64,000 bases of DNA from Brachybacterium sp. P6-10-X1 (GCF_001969445.1 NZ_CP017297.1:2728001-2792000); one strand, 5' to 3'. Shown: positions 51,475 through 61,315, counted from the first letter of the stretch. Program-made: numbers and translations. The notes: generated by a model from the letters alone, not told the origin.

Positions 51475-52929
51475 TCAGGACTTGCCGAGGTCGTCGGGGT
51501 GACGGAACCGGGTGCGACGCGCCTTCACGGCGCTGTTGTAGAACCAGGTGATCAGGTACAGCACCAGACCGATGGCGAGCAGGCCGCCCGCGATGACGTA
51601 GTTCTGGGCCGGCTGCGCGAGCGGGGTCACCAGGGCGAAGGAGGTGATCGCGCCGATCACGGGCAGCACCGTCGGGGTCCGGAAGTGCCTGACGTCGACC
51701 GTGTCCCTGCGCAGCACCAGCACCGCGATGTTCACCAGGCCGAACACGGTCAGCAGCAGCAGGGCGGTGGTGCCGCCGAGCGCGGAGATCGTCTTCTCGG
51801 CCAGCACGTAGCGCACGGTCAGCACCAGGACGACCCCGAGGGCGGTGGAGAACAGGATGCCGGCCCAGGGGGTGCGGCGGGTGCGGAGCACTCCCTTGAG
51901 GAAGCCGGGCAGCACGCCCTGCTTGGCCATGCCGTACAGCAGGCGGGAGGCCATCATCATGTTGATCAGCACGGTGTTGGCGACCGCGAAGATCGAGATG
52001 AACGCGAAGATCGTGTCGACCGGGACGCCGGGGGCGCCGACCTTGACGACCGTCAGCAGCGGGGTGGAGGCTTCGGTGAGCTGACCGATCGGGACCACCG
52101 CCACGGCGACCACGGAGATCAGCACGTAGACCACACCGGTGATCGACAGGCCGCCGATGAGCGCGCGCGGGAAGTTCTTGACCGGGTCCACGGTCTCCTC
52201 GGCCATGTTCACCGAGTCCTCGAAGCCGACCATCGAGAAGAACGCGAGGGCGGTGGCGGCGACGACCGCCATCAGGAAGCCCTTGTCCCCCGGCGTCTCG
52301 AACAGGACCACGCGGGAGAAGTCCGCCTTGCCCTCGGCCATCGCGAAGAATCCGACGAGCACGACGAGCGTGAGACCGGTGAGCTCGATGAGGGTGAGCA
52401 CCACATTGGCCTTCACCGATTCGGAGACGCCGTACATGTTGATCACGGCGACCAGGCCCAGGAAGATCAGCGCGATCGCGGTGGCGGTCCCGGCGGAGGC
52501 ATCGCCCAGCGCGTCCTCCAGCTGGAAGGCCTTGAGGAAGTTCTCCGCGAGGAAGATCGAGCTGGTCGAGGCGGAGGTGATGCCCGAGGACAGCACCGCG
52601 AAGGTGACCATGAAGGTCAGGAAGTGGACCCCGAAGGCCTTGTGCACGTACAGGGCGGCACCGGCGGCCTGCGGGTACTTGGTGACCATCTCGACGTAGG
52701 ACAGAGCGGAGACCATCGCGACGGCGAAGGCGACGATGATCGGGATCCATCCCGCACCGCCCACCTGGCCCGCGACCTTGCCGGTCAGGGCGTAGACGCC
52801 CGTGCCGAGGATGTCGCCGACGATGAACAGCAGCAGGAGCTTGGGCGTGATCGCCTTCTTCAGCGTCGGCTGGTCCGGCGGGCCGGTGCCGTCGGGTGCG
52901 GTGGGGGCGGCCTCGTGCGACTCGCTCAT
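51475..52929 (-). CDS. APC-family amino-acid permease
   Basis: A 484-residue, 12-helix permease. LLLLFIVGDILGTGVYALTG is helix 1 with the GxG substrate loop, FFSMVGFEDSVNMAEETVDP is the helix-6 region with the EE(T)xxP motif, and LLYGMAKQGVLPGFLKGVLR is the loop after helix 8. The substrate is probably an amino acid or polyamine. The ATG at 52929 has a GGGAGGATCCC ribosome site. It is co-directional with the UspA gene. Confidence 0.9.
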   Translation of the reverse strand: MSESHEAAPTAPDGTGPPDQPTLKKAITPKLLLLFIVGDILGTGVYALTGKVAGQVGGAGWIPIIVAFAVAMVSALSYVEMVTKYPQAAGAALYVHKAFGVHFLTFMVTFAVLSSGITSASTSSIFLAENFLKAFQLEDALGDASAGTATAIALIFLGLVAVINMYGVSESVKANVVLTLIELTGLTLVVLVGFFAMAEGKADFSRVVLFETPGDKGFLMAVVAATALAFFSMVGFEDSVNMAEETVDPVKNFPRALIGGLSITGVVYVLISVVAVAVVPIGQLTEASTPLLTVVKVGAPGVPVDTIFAFISIFAVANTVLINMMMASRLLYGMAKQGVLPGFLKGVLRTRRTPWAGILFSTALGVVLVLTVRYVLAEKTISALGGTTALLLLTVFGLVNIAVLVLRRDTVDVRHFRTPTVLPVIGAITSFALVTPLAQPAQNYVIAGGLLAIGLVLYLITWFYNSAVKARRTRFRHPDDLGKS

Positions 52930-53049
52930 GGGATCCTCCCGGGACGGGGATACGTGCGCACCGTTCCGGGCGGCGTCGAGCTCGGTGAGCGTCGTTGCTC
53001 TGGGGACCCGTGAGCGGTTACCGGGCACCCTACCGCGTCGTGCGGCGGT

Positions 53050-54675
53050 TCACACCTCACGACCTGCGCGGACGGGCTCGGGGTCCGGGGCCTCCGTCGG
53101 GCCCGAGGCCTCCGGCCGGTCATGCGTCGATCCGTCGGCCCCCGGGTCCGCCTCGAGCTCACGGCTGGTGAGCCGCAGCGTCTGCACCCACTGCCGCGAG
53201 GCGTCCGAGCTGATCGCGAGCACGCCGAGAGCCGAGGCCCCCGCCCCCACCAGCAGCGAGTGCGCGACGTCACCGGTCATCGAGGTCGCCACCACGAGCC
53301 GCGCGACCGCGTCGACCGTGAACAGGGCCATCAGCGCGATCCGGGCCCAACGGCTGCGGCGCAGCACCCCGACCAGCAGCCCCACCAGCACGAGCGCGAA
53401 GCCGGAGGCCAGGTAGACGCTGTTGCCCTCGGGCAGGATCAGCGAGGCATCGGCGTACCAGGCCGTGACGTCCACTCCCAGCAGCTGGGAGGCCCACTGG
53501 GCGATGACCAGGCCGGCCTGGATCAGCACCAGCGCCCCGGTGAACACGAGCGTCGGCGGCGGCAGGTGGTGATCCGTCGCGCGCGAGATGATCTCGTGGA
53601 CGTCGTCGACCGTGCCGTGCCACTGCGCGGACAGCTCGTCCCCCAGCTCCGCCCGGTCCCCGCCCCGCAGCCGGGCCGCGGCCAGGGCCGATTGCGCGGT
53701 GGCGCGGGCGCGGGCCTTCATGACGGTGTTCCCCGTCGGCCGGTGCCGCGGCAGCATCAGGGCGCTGGCCCCGTCGGAGCGGGAGGCGGCGCCGGCGATG
53801 TCGAGCACGGGCAGGTGCCCGTCGGTGCGGAAGCGATCGCCCTGCCCGTTGCGGTCGTGGTACGCGGTGGCGAACTCCTCGATCACCTCGACGGGGATCT
53901 CCGGATCCGCATAGCGCACGGTGTCGATGAGGAAGTCGCGCTCGACGTCGATGTTCTCGTCGATGCGGTGGGTGATCTGGAGGGTGAAGAAGGAGAAGCC
54001 GACGGCGCGGTCGTAGGTGCCGGCGGCCACCCAGTCGGCCCGGAATCCGCCCGGCAGGCTGAGGCCCGGGGGGAGCCTCCAGAAGCGCACGTGGTGGCGC
54101 TTGGCGGTGGTGCCGCCGACCTCCTGCTGATAGGTGAAGTCGTGGCGTCGGCCCATCAGGTACAGATCGGAGACCGGGGCGGCCGGGAAGGAGCGGCGCA
54201 GCAGCGTGGAGCGGACCATCTGCCAGGCCGACGACAGCGTGCGCTCCTCCGAGAGCACCCAGCCCGCGCGGCGCATCGCCACGTGCAGGTCGGCCTCGGG
54301 ACCGTCGAAGGCGAGGTTGATGGGATCCGAGAGCACCCCCTCGGTGGTGCGGGTGCGCCCGAAGAAGTAGTCCGGCAGGTAGATCCAGGTCATCAGCTGG
54401 TGCAGACGCGGCAGCGTGATGTAGGTCAGCAGGATCCAGAAGCCGACCAGGTACAGCAGCCGCACCGGGGTCAGGGAGAACCCCTCGACCAGGTACAGCA
54501 GGGCCAGCCAGATCGAGACCACGACGCCGGCGACGATGAACAGGGTGTCCAGCAGGCCGTACAGCTCGACACGGCGACCCTCGGGATCGTGGCCGCGCGC
54601 GTGGTCGTAGGCGGGTTCCCCGGTCGGGGCCGGCCGCTCGAGGGGCCTCCTGCGCGCCTCGCGTGCCGGTGTCAT
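53050..54675 (-). CDS. membrane protein with LssY C-terminal-like domain
   Basis: A 541-residue protein with two N-terminal helices (about 39-95), a large soluble part and five or so C-terminal helices (about 370-500). The soluble part has GPEADLHVAMRRAGWVLSEE, RSFPAAPVSDLYLMGRRHDF and GTYDRAVGFSFFTLQITHRI, the LssY_C pattern (PF14067), best known from the Legionella lss locus and from PAP2-fusion proteins. The function is unknown. The start is uncertain: the ATG at 54675 fits the length but has no good ribosome site. Confidence 0.75.
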   Translation of the reverse strand: MTPAREARRRPLERPAPTGEPAYDHARGHDPEGRRVELYGLLDTLFIVAGVVVSIWLALLYLVEGFSLTPVRLLYLVGFWILLTYITLPRLHQLMTWIYLPDYFFGRTRTTEGVLSDPINLAFDGPEADLHVAMRRAGWVLSEERTLSSAWQMVRSTLLRRSFPAAPVSDLYLMGRRHDFTYQQEVGGTTAKRHHVRFWRLPPGLSLPGGFRADWVAAGTYDRAVGFSFFTLQITHRIDENIDVERDFLIDTVRYADPEIPVEVIEEFATAYHDRNGQGDRFRTDGHLPVLDIAGAASRSDGASALMLPRHRPTGNTVMKARARATAQSALAAARLRGGDRAELGDELSAQWHGTVDDVHEIISRATDHHLPPPTLVFTGALVLIQAGLVIAQWASQLLGVDVTAWYADASLILPEGNSVYLASGFALVLVGLLVGVLRRSRWARIALMALFTVDAVARLVVATSMTGDVAHSLLVGAGASALGVLAISSDASRQWVQTLRLTSRELEADPGADGSTHDRPEASGPTEAPDPEPVRAGREV

Positions 54676-54830
54676 CGGGTGCTGCCCGGGCTCCACGACC
54701 TCATGCGCCCATCGTAGAGGGGCGGGCGACGCCGGCTCCCAGGGACCGCGACGGCCATCAGGCCCGAGGGGGACGGGGAGACGCGGTGACACGTTCTAGG
54801 CTGGGGGTCCCCGACCAGAGGAGCCCCTCC

Positions 54831-55679
54831 ATGACCGCCCCATCCCCCACGATTCCCGCCCTGGCGCTGCACGACGGCCGCTCGATCCCCCAGCTCGGCT
54901 ACGGCGTCTTCAAGGTCGAGAACGAGGTGGCCGCCGACGTCACCGCGCAGGCCCTCGAGGCCGGGTACCGCCACCTCGACACGGCGAAGGTCTACGGGAA
55001 CGAGGAGGGCGTCGGACGGGCGATCCGCGCCGCGGGCATCCCGCGCGAGGAGCTGTTCGTGACCACCAAGCTGTGGAACGACGCCCAGCGCTTCGACGAC
55101 GCGATCGCGGCGTGCGAAGCCTCGCTCGAGCGACTGGGTCTGGAGTACATCGACCTCTACCTGGTCCATTGGGCGGTCCGCGCGCAGGGCACCTACGTCG
55201 AGGCCTGGAGAGCGCTGATCGACCTGAAGCAGCGCGGCCTGGTGCGCTCGATCGGCGTCTCGAACTACCCGGTCCTGCAGCTGACCGAGGCGATCGAGGC
55301 GACGGGCGTGGCTCCCGCGGTCCACCAGATCGAGCTGCACCCCTACTTCCAGCAGCGCGAGCTGCGGGCGCTGCACGCCGAGCACTCCATCGCCACCGAG
55401 GCCTGGGGGCCGCTGGGGCAGGGCAAGTCCGACCTGCTGCGGAACGAGACGATCACGTCGGTCGCGGCCGCGCACGAGGCCACCCCCGCCCAGGTGGTGC
55501 TGGCCTGGCACCTCACGAAAGGCATCATCACGATCCCCAAGTCGGTCACGCCCTCGCGGATCGTGGAGAACCTCGCCGCTGCCCGCCTCACGCTGACCCC
55601 CGAGGAGGTCGCGGCGATCGACGCCCTCGACCGCCCCGACGGCCGCGGCGGAGCGGACCCGGCGACCAAGACCGCCTGA
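54831..55679 (+). CDS. aldo/keto reductase (2,5-diketo-D-gluconate reductase-like)
   Basis: A 282-residue NADPH-dependent reductase with the full catalytic tetrad: Asp50 and Tyr55 (LDTAKVYGNE), Lys80 (VTTKLWN) and His113 (YLVHWAV). IPKSVTPSRIVENL binds the cofactor phosphate. Closest to the DkgA/YvgN group, which reduces methylglyoxal and sugar ketones. An AGAGGAG site precedes the ATG. TAGGCT lies at 54797-54802 with a TGACAC-like stretch upstream. Confidence 0.93.
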   Translation: MTAPSPTIPALALHDGRSIPQLGYGVFKVENEVAADVTAQALEAGYRHLDTAKVYGNEEGVGRAIRAAGIPREELFVTTKLWNDAQRFDDAIAACEASLERLGLEYIDLYLVHWAVRAQGTYVEAWRALIDLKQRGLVRSIGVSNYPVLQLTEAIEATGVAPAVHQIELHPYFQQRELRALHAEHSIATEAWGPLGQGKSDLLRNETITSVAAAHEATPAQVVLAWHLTKGIITIPKSVTPSRIVENLAAARLTLTPEEVAAIDALDRPDGRGGADPATKTA

Positions 55680-55705
55680 GCCAGGGGCGTCAGACGGCGA
55701 CGCGC

Positions 55706-56470
55706 TCAGAAATAGACCGCGAGCGGTCCCGTCGGCCCGTCGATGACCTGCACGGGGGTGTCGAACACGCGCGAGAGCACCGCGCCGTCCATGATCTCGG
55801 CGACCGGACCGGACTCGACCACTGCCCCATCCTTCATGGCGATGATGTGGTCGGCGTAGTGGGCGGCGAAGTTGATGTCGTGCAGCACGACGACGATGGT
55901 GCGCCGCAGCTCGCGGGCGGCGTCGCGCAGGCGCCCCATCATCTGCACGCTGTGGCGCATGTCGAGGTTGTTCAGCGGCTCGTCCAGCAGGACGTACTCG
56001 GTGTCCTGGGCCAGCACCATCGCCACGTAGGCGCGCTGGCGCTGGCCCCCGGAGAGCTCATCGAGGTAGCGGTCCTCGAGCTCGTCGAGGTGCAGGAAGT
56101 CGATGGCCTCGGAGATCTTCTGCTCGTCCAGCGGGGTCAGGCGCCCCTTGGAGTAGGGGAAGCGGCCGAAGCCCACCAGCTGACGCACGGTGAGGCGGGT
56201 GATGAAGTGGTTCTCCTGGCGCAGCACCGAGAGGATCTTGGCGAGGTCCTTCGAGGCGGTGGAGCCCACGTCGTACCCGGCCACCTCGATCGCGCCCTCG
56301 TCGATCCCGAGCAGCCGTCCCGCCATCGTCAGCAGCGTCGACTTGCCGGCCCCGTTCGGCCCCACCAGGGCGGTGACGCCGCCGGAGGGGATCTCGAGGG
56401 TGACCGGCCCGATCTCGACGGTCCCGGAGGCCGAGGCGTACGTCTTGCGCACGGCATCGATGGAGATCAC
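55706..56470 (-). CDS. iron-siderophore ABC transporter ATP-binding protein
   Basis: A 254-residue ATPase of the FepC/YclP class. Walker A is VGPNGAGKSTLL, the signature is LSGGQRQRAYVAMVLAQDTE, Walker B is YVLLDEPLNNLD, and the switch is VVVLHDINFAA. The stretch LDEPLNNLDMRHSVQMM is typical of petrobactin/catecholate uptake ATPases. The GTG at 56470 overlaps the permease stop by 4 nt. Last gene of an operon behind a DtxR-type box. Confidence 0.92.
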   Translation of the reverse strand: MISIDAVRKTYASASGTVEIGPVTLEIPSGGVTALVGPNGAGKSTLLTMAGRLLGIDEGAIEVAGYDVGSTASKDLAKILSVLRQENHFITRLTVRQLVGFGRFPYSKGRLTPLDEQKISEAIDFLHLDELEDRYLDELSGGQRQRAYVAMVLAQDTEYVLLDEPLNNLDMRHSVQMMGRLRDAARELRRTIVVVLHDINFAAHYADHIIAMKDGAVVESGPVAEIMDGAVLSRVFDTPVQVIDGPTGPLAVYF

Positions 56471-57606
56471 AGGCGCCCCTTCCGGAGGATGACGGCGAGG
56501 AAGACGCTCCCGCCGACGAGCTCGATGATGATGGACACGACGCCCTGGGCATAGAACACGTGCTCCATGAGGAAGTAGGCGCCGGCGAGGATGACGAAGC
56601 CGACCAGCACGCCCACCGGCAGCAGTCGTCGGTGGTCGTGGGTGCCGGCGGCCTGGTAGGCCAGCGTCGCGACCAGGAACCCGAAGAAGGTCATCGGCCC
56701 GATCAGAGCGGTGGAGACCGCCATCAGGATCGAGACCAGCACCAGGGTCCAGATCGTCTGGCGCCCGTGGTCGATGCCGACGTTGATGCACACGTCGCGC
56801 CCCAGGGAGATCACGTTCAGCGTGCGGGCGTTCAGCCAGATCAGCACCCCGGCCACCAGGCACAGCGGGATCGCGTACGGCAGATACTCCACGCTCGCAT
56901 TGCTCACCGAGCCGAACAGCCGCGCGGTGAGCACGTCGAACTCGCTGGGGGTCAGCAGGCGCTGCATGAAGCTCGAGACCGCGCCGAGACCCCCGCCGAG
57001 CACGACCCCGATCAGCAGCATCACCTGGATGTTCGCGAACCGACCGCGCAGCAGCCAGCCGTACAGCAGCACGGACAGAGCTACCATCAGGGCGACCTGG
57101 ATCAGGAACTGCCCGGTGCCCTGCAGGGCGACCACCCCGGCCACGCCGAGGACGTACACGGCGGTGGTCTGGATCGCCGTGTACAGCGATTCGAAGCCCA
57201 TGATCGACGGGGTGATGATGCGGTTGCTGGTGACCGTCTGGAAAGCGATGGTGGCGGTGGCCTGGCAGAACGCGGCCACACCCATCACCACCAGGGAGGT
57301 GGCGCGCAGCTCGGCGATCAGCCAGAATCCGCGGCTGCCGATCGGCATGGGATTCCCGATCGCGAGCAGGCCCAGCGCGAAGCCGACGGCGAGCACCACC
57401 AGCGTGCCCAGCACGATCCGATAGCGCCGGCGGGACCGTCGGTCGGGGAAGGCACCGGAGCCGCCGTGGGGCCGACGGGGGACGGCGAGCGGCGCGATGT
57501 CCGCCACGGTATCGGTGGGCGCGGTGGAGACGTCGGGACGGTCGTCGTCGGTGGTGGGGCCGAGGCGGCGCCCGGTGGGCAGGGTCCGTGCGAGACGTTC
57601 AGCCAT
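56467..57606 (-). CDS. iron-siderophore ABC permease (second, FecD/YclO-like)
   Basis: A 379-residue permease with a disordered cytosolic head of about 60 residues and 8-9 helices. Helix packing motifs include FWLIAELRATSLVVMGVAAF and IGPMTFFGFLVATLAYQ, typical of the FecCD family with the G-x-x-x-F-G-x-x cytosolic coupling region. It forms a heterodimer with the product of 57599-58600, whose stop overlaps its start by 8 nt. Confidence 0.9.
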   Translation of the reverse strand: MAERLARTLPTGRRLGPTTDDDRPDVSTAPTDTVADIAPLAVPRRPHGGSGAFPDRRSRRRYRIVLGTLVVLAVGFALGLLAIGNPMPIGSRGFWLIAELRATSLVVMGVAAFCQATATIAFQTVTSNRIITPSIMGFESLYTAIQTTAVYVLGVAGVVALQGTGQFLIQVALMVALSVLLYGWLLRGRFANIQVMLLIGVVLGGGLGAVSSFMQRLLTPSEFDVLTARLFGSVSNASVEYLPYAIPLCLVAGVLIWLNARTLNVISLGRDVCINVGIDHGRQTIWTLVLVSILMAVSTALIGPMTFFGFLVATLAYQAAGTHDHRRLLPVGVLVGFVILAGAYFLMEHVFYAQGVVSIIIELVGGSVFLAVILRKGRL

Positions 57607-58600
57607 GGCGTCGCTGCCTGAGCAGGAGGGTGATGAACACGGCTGCGCCGAGGATGCCCAGGATCAGGGAGACCGGCACCTCGAACGGCATGATGACGGT
57701 GCGTCCGACGAGGTCGCAGACGGTGACGATGGCGATGCCGAGCAGGCAGACCCAGGGCAGGTTGGATCGCAGGTCGTCGCCGCGGATCATCGAGACCACA
57801 TTGGGGACGATGAGTCCGAGGAAGGGCAGGTTGCCGACCACCACGGTGACCACGCCGGTGGCGATCGCGACCAGGCCGGTGCCCAGCAGCAGCACCCGCT
57901 GGTAGTTCACGCCGACGTTGGTGGCGATGTCCTCGCCGAGCCCGGCCACGGTCAGCCGGTCGGCGACGACGAAGACGGCGATGCCCACCAGGAGCACGAT
58001 CCACAGCACTTCGTACTGGCCGCGCAGCACCGAGGTGAAGGAGCCGGCGAACCAGACCCCGAGGTTCTGCAGGGCGTCGAACTGCAGCGCCACGAAGGTG
58101 GAGACGGAGCCGACGACGGCACCCAGCATGATGCCGATGATCGGCACGATCAGCGAGCTGCGCAGGGTGACCTTGCGCAGGACTGCGAAGAACACCATGG
58201 TGCCGACGAAGGAGAAGGCGATCGCGACGGTCATCCGGGTCAGCAGATCCGCCTGCGGGCTGATGACCATGACCAGGATGAGCCCGAGTCCCGCCCACTC
58301 CGTCGTGCCCGTCGTGGACGGCTCCACGAAGCGGTTCTGCGTCATCAGCTGCATGATCAGCCCGGACATGGCCATCGCGGCACCGGCCAGGACCAGCGCG
58401 ATGGTGCGGGGCACGCGGGTGATGGCGAACATCTCGCCGCCGCCCTCGGCCCCGAGGACGTCGTAGACGCCGGTCAGCAGCGAGGCCACCAGCAGCAGCA
58501 CCACGACCACGATGCCGATCACGAGCTTGACGTCGAGCAGACGCTCGCGGCCACGGTGCCGAGCGGGCGGCGCGGCACCGACGAGAGCAGGAGAGGGCAT
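57599..58600 (-). CDS. iron-siderophore ABC permease (first, FecC/YclN-like)
   Basis: A 333-residue FecCD permease. TRVPRTIALVLAGAAMAMSG is the conserved first-loop signature, GNLPFLGLIVPNVVSMIRGD is the cytosolic coupling helix, and the last helix ends in LRQRRHG. It is 108 nt downstream of the binding-protein gene and overlaps the next permease gene by 8 nt. Confidence 0.92.
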   Translation of the reverse strand: MPSPALVGAAPPARHRGRERLLDVKLVIGIVVVVLLLVASLLTGVYDVLGAEGGGEMFAITRVPRTIALVLAGAAMAMSGLIMQLMTQNRFVEPSTTGTTEWAGLGLILVMVISPQADLLTRMTVAIAFSFVGTMVFFAVLRKVTLRSSLIVPIIGIMLGAVVGSVSTFVALQFDALQNLGVWFAGSFTSVLRGQYEVLWIVLLVGIAVFVVADRLTVAGLGEDIATNVGVNYQRVLLLGTGLVAIATGVVTVVVGNLPFLGLIVPNVVSMIRGDDLRSNLPWVCLLGIAIVTVCDLVGRTVIMPFEVPVSLILGILGAAVFITLLLRQRRHG

Positions 58601-58708
58601 CAGGTCACCAGGTGGGAGAGGTCGACGTCGGGCGGCCGACGGACGGCACGGAGGGCGGGTGCCTCGCGAGGTCGTCCGCCGCGCCGTCGGCGGGCCGGAG
58701 CGGCGTGA

Positions 58709-59722
58709 TCAGGCCGCACCCTCGAAGGCGTCGGCCAGGGACTCGAAGTACTCGGTGTAGGTCTGGATGGACTCGTTGGTGTAGGTGTCCGCCGGCATGT
58801 AGACGAGATTGCCCTCGGCGATCGCGGTGACCCCGGCCAGGGCCTCGGAGCCCTCGAGGACCTCGGCGGCCGGCTGGTAGGAGGGGTCGTCGGCGGAGAT
58901 GGCCGCGTCGCGATCCATCACCAGGATCCAGTCCGGGTCCGAGCTCGCGATGGCCTCGACGGAGATGTCGTCGCCCTGGTGGTCCTCGCTGGCGCCCTCG
59001 ACCTCGAGCGCGGGGACGAGATCGAAGGCGTCGAAGGTCCAGCCCAGCGTGCGGCCCTGACCGGGGGCGATGAAGCCGATCTCGCCGCCGGAGACCGTGA
59101 CGGCCATGACGGTGGAGGAGCCGTCGTAGGCGGCGGCGACGCGCTCCATGGCGGCGTCGAGGCCGGTGGCCAGCTCCTTCGCCTCGGCCTCCTTCTCGAA
59201 GATCGTGCCGAGGGTGGAGACCTGGCGCTTGAGCTCGGCGGCGAAGGGCTCCCCCTCCCGGGGATCGAGCTCGAGGATGGTCGCGTCCGGGGCGTACTTC
59301 GCGAAGTCGTCGTGGTACTGCGCGAAGCGCTGGCCGTTGATGATCAGCGTGGGCTCGGCGGCGACCACGGCCTCGAGGTCGGGCTCGCGGTGGTTGCCGA
59401 GGTCGATGATCGACTCGTCGTCCCGGTAGGAGTTGGTCGACGGCATGAGGGCCCGCGCGGCGGCGCTCAGGGTGACGCCCCAGGCCTCGAGCGTCTCGAA
59501 GGTTCGGTTGTCGGTCGCGACCACGGACGTCGGGGGCACCTCGACCGTATGGGGGCCGTTGTTGTCCTCGACCTCGACGGTGCCCGCCGCGCCGGCATCC
59601 TTCGCCCCGGCGTCATCGGCGGCTCCCGTGGACGTGCCGCAGGCGGTCAGGGCGAGGCCGAGGGCGCCGACGGCGGAGGCGGCGCCGAAGTGGCGACGGG
59701 AGAACCGGGAGGACACGGTCAT
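58709..59722 (-). CDS. siderophore-binding lipoprotein
   Basis: A 337-residue substrate-binding protein (class III, FepB/YclQ-like). The signal holds a twin arginine (SRRHFGAASAVGALG) and a lipobox LTAC, so it is a lipoprotein anchored outside the membrane. The binding fold includes VATDNRTFETLEAWGVTLSA, EPDLEAVVAAEPTLIINGQR and WILVMDRDAAIS. It delivers an iron-siderophore complex, probably catecholate/petrobactin type, to the two permeases. It is first in the operon, and the DtxR-type box lies 57-75 nt upstream of the ATG. Confidence 0.9.
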   Translation of the reverse strand: MTVSSRFSRRHFGAASAVGALGLALTACGTSTGAADDAGAKDAGAAGTVEVEDNNGPHTVEVPPTSVVATDNRTFETLEAWGVTLSAAARALMPSTNSYRDDESIIDLGNHREPDLEAVVAAEPTLIINGQRFAQYHDDFAKYAPDATILELDPREGEPFAAELKRQVSTLGTIFEKEAEAKELATGLDAAMERVAAAYDGSSTVMAVTVSGGEIGFIAPGQGRTLGWTFDAFDLVPALEVEGASEDHQGDDISVEAIASSDPDWILVMDRDAAISADDPSYQPAAEVLEGSEALAGVTAIAEGNLVYMPADTYTNESIQTYTEYFESLADAFEGAA

Positions 59723-59778
59723 GGTGGAGGAAGCCTTCCGTGGGGAGCAGGAGGACCAGGGTGCCCCCGGTCCGATAC

Positions 59779-59797
59779 TGAGGTTAGCCTCACCTCG
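59779..59797 (-). promoter_or_regulatory. DtxR/IdeR-type iron box
   Basis: TGAGGTTAGCCTCACCTCG matches the consensus TTAGGTTAGCCTAACCTAA at 15 of 19 positions, including the complete core AGGTTAGCCT and the palindromic AGGTT/CACCT arms. It lies upstream of the siderophore operon, so transcription should be blocked by Fe-loaded DtxR/IdeR and released in iron starvation. Confidence 0.85.
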
Positions 59798-59956
59798 CTC
59801 CTTTTTGCCACTTCTGACTTGCGAAATATCGCGCCCTGGCTGTGATCGTCGTGACATCCCGGACCCGACCGCGGGACCCGGCGTCGACGAAACACGTCCG
59901 GGACGACGCCACCTGGCAGGACGTGACGACCAATGCCGCGAACCCCATCACTGACA

Positions 59957-60703
59957 TCACCGCGTTCCGCATGGTCCCGGGCGACGAGATCGAGGGCACC
60001 ATCCCCGTGACGGTGACCGCCCTCCTGCCTCGACCCGCTGGACGCCGGCGTCGATCCCCCGTGCCAGCAGCACCACCAGCACAGGTGCCAGCAGCGCGGA
60101 GGTCAGCACGTCGGTGGGGTGGTGCAGGCCGAGCGCCACGCGCGACCACGCGGTCGCCGCGACCACGACCACGGCGAGCACGCCGCCGATCCATCGGCCC
60201 CACCCGGCCCGGAGGGCGAGCAGGATCGCCAGACAGAGGGCGGCGGCGACCGTGGTGTGCCCGCTGGGGAAGCTGAAGGTCTCGGGCAACGGCACGAGCC
60301 GGTCACCCAGCAGCTCCACCTCGGGGCGGGGACGGCGGACGATGACCTTCAGAGCTCCGGTCGCCGCCCAGGGCACGAGGATCAGGATCCCCGTGCGCGC
60401 ACCCGCGCGGGGGCTGCGCCGTGCGAGCGCGACGACCAGCACGACCGCGACGGTCAGGAGCGCCGCGAACAGCGGATCGAAGATCGCGTCGAGACCGAGC
60501 GCGAGCATCTGACCCGGCGTGGTGAGGCTCGTGCCGGCGGCGGCGACGAGGCGCTCGTCGAGCGCCCCCACGACCGGCACGACCCGGATCAGCCCTCCCA
60601 GCGCCGCGGCCAGCAGGATCGTTCCGAGCACGCCGAGGGCTGACGGGACTGCGCGGCGGAGCGCACGGCCGCGCCCCTCGAGGTCGGCCGACGGGATGAT
60701 CAC
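59957..60703 (-). CDS. PAP2-family phosphatase
   Basis: A 248-residue membrane phosphatase with six helices. The three active-site motifs are KVIVRRPRPE, PSGHTTV and SRVALGLHHPTDV, giving the PAP2 (KxxxxxxRP, PSGH, SRxxxxxHxxxD) signature. Such enzymes dephosphorylate undecaprenyl pyrophosphate or phosphatidic acid at the outer face. The GTG at 60703 is the natural start (VIIPSADLEG...). The next gene on this strand, DoxX, ends 69 nt upstream. Confidence 0.88.
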   Translation of the reverse strand: MIIPSADLEGRGRALRRAVPSALGVLGTILLAAALGGLIRVVPVVGALDERLVAAAGTSLTTPGQMLALGLDAIFDPLFAALLTVAVVLVVALARRSPRAGARTGILILVPWAATGALKVIVRRPRPEVELLGDRLVPLPETFSFPSGHTTVAAALCLAILLALRAGWGRWIGGVLAVVVVAATAWSRVALGLHHPTDVLTSALLAPVLVVLLARGIDAGVQRVEAGGRSPSRGWCPRSRRPGPCGTR

Positions 60704-60771
60704 GACTCCAGTGTCCCCCGCCCCGGACGGACTCGGGGGACTGTCGGGCCCGGGTCCCCGGGCCGAGAGGC

Positions 60772-61188
60772 TCAGCTCTTGGTCGACTTCCTGCCCTGGG
60801 CGAGGATGAGGGCGGCGCCGATGGCGAGCAGCCAGCTGTCCTTGGCCAGGGCGGTACCGGCCTGGCTGGGGCGCACACCGTCGGACTCGGTCATCTCCGG
60901 GGTGCGCAGGTACATCGCCATCATCGCCCCCGAGAAGGCTGCCAAGCTCGCGCCCGCGACCTTGGTGGGCACGAAGGGCAGCAGCAGCGAGGCGCCGACG
61001 GCGATCTCGCCGTAGCTGAGGAACTTCCCGAACTGCTCGGGGGTCATCTTCGCCAGCGGGGGGACGCCCTTGGCGCCCATGCCCTGCAGGCTCTCGGCCA
61101 TCTCGGCGGGCAGGTTGAGCTTGCCGATGCCGGAATTGAGGATGAAGGCGCCGGGGATGGCGCGGAGGACGGCGGTGCTGAGGCTCAT
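60772..61188 (-). CDS. DoxX-family membrane protein
   Basis: A 138-residue protein with three or four helices of the DoxX family: FILNSGIGKLNLPAEMAESL at the start, FLSYGEIAVGASLLLPFVPT and LAAFSGAMMAMYLRT later. In mycobacteria DoxX relatives work with superoxide dismutase and thiosulfate metabolism; the role here is unknown. A GACAGGAGTCCCC site precedes the ATG. Confidence 0.85.
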   Translation of the reverse strand: MSLSTAVLRAIPGAFILNSGIGKLNLPAEMAESLQGMGAKGVPPLAKMTPEQFGKFLSYGEIAVGASLLLPFVPTKVAGASLAAFSGAMMAMYLRTPEMTESDGVRPSQAGTALAKDSWLLAIGAALILAQGRKSTKS

Positions 61189-61315
61189 GGGGACTCCTGT
61201 CTCGAACCGGTTTCGCTTTCAACTATAAGGGGATCGCGCTCCGATGTCGAGCCCGCGCGGAGATCCGCTGAGGATGCTCCCGCGCGCGGCCGGCGGAGCG
61301 CGGGATACTGAGGCG

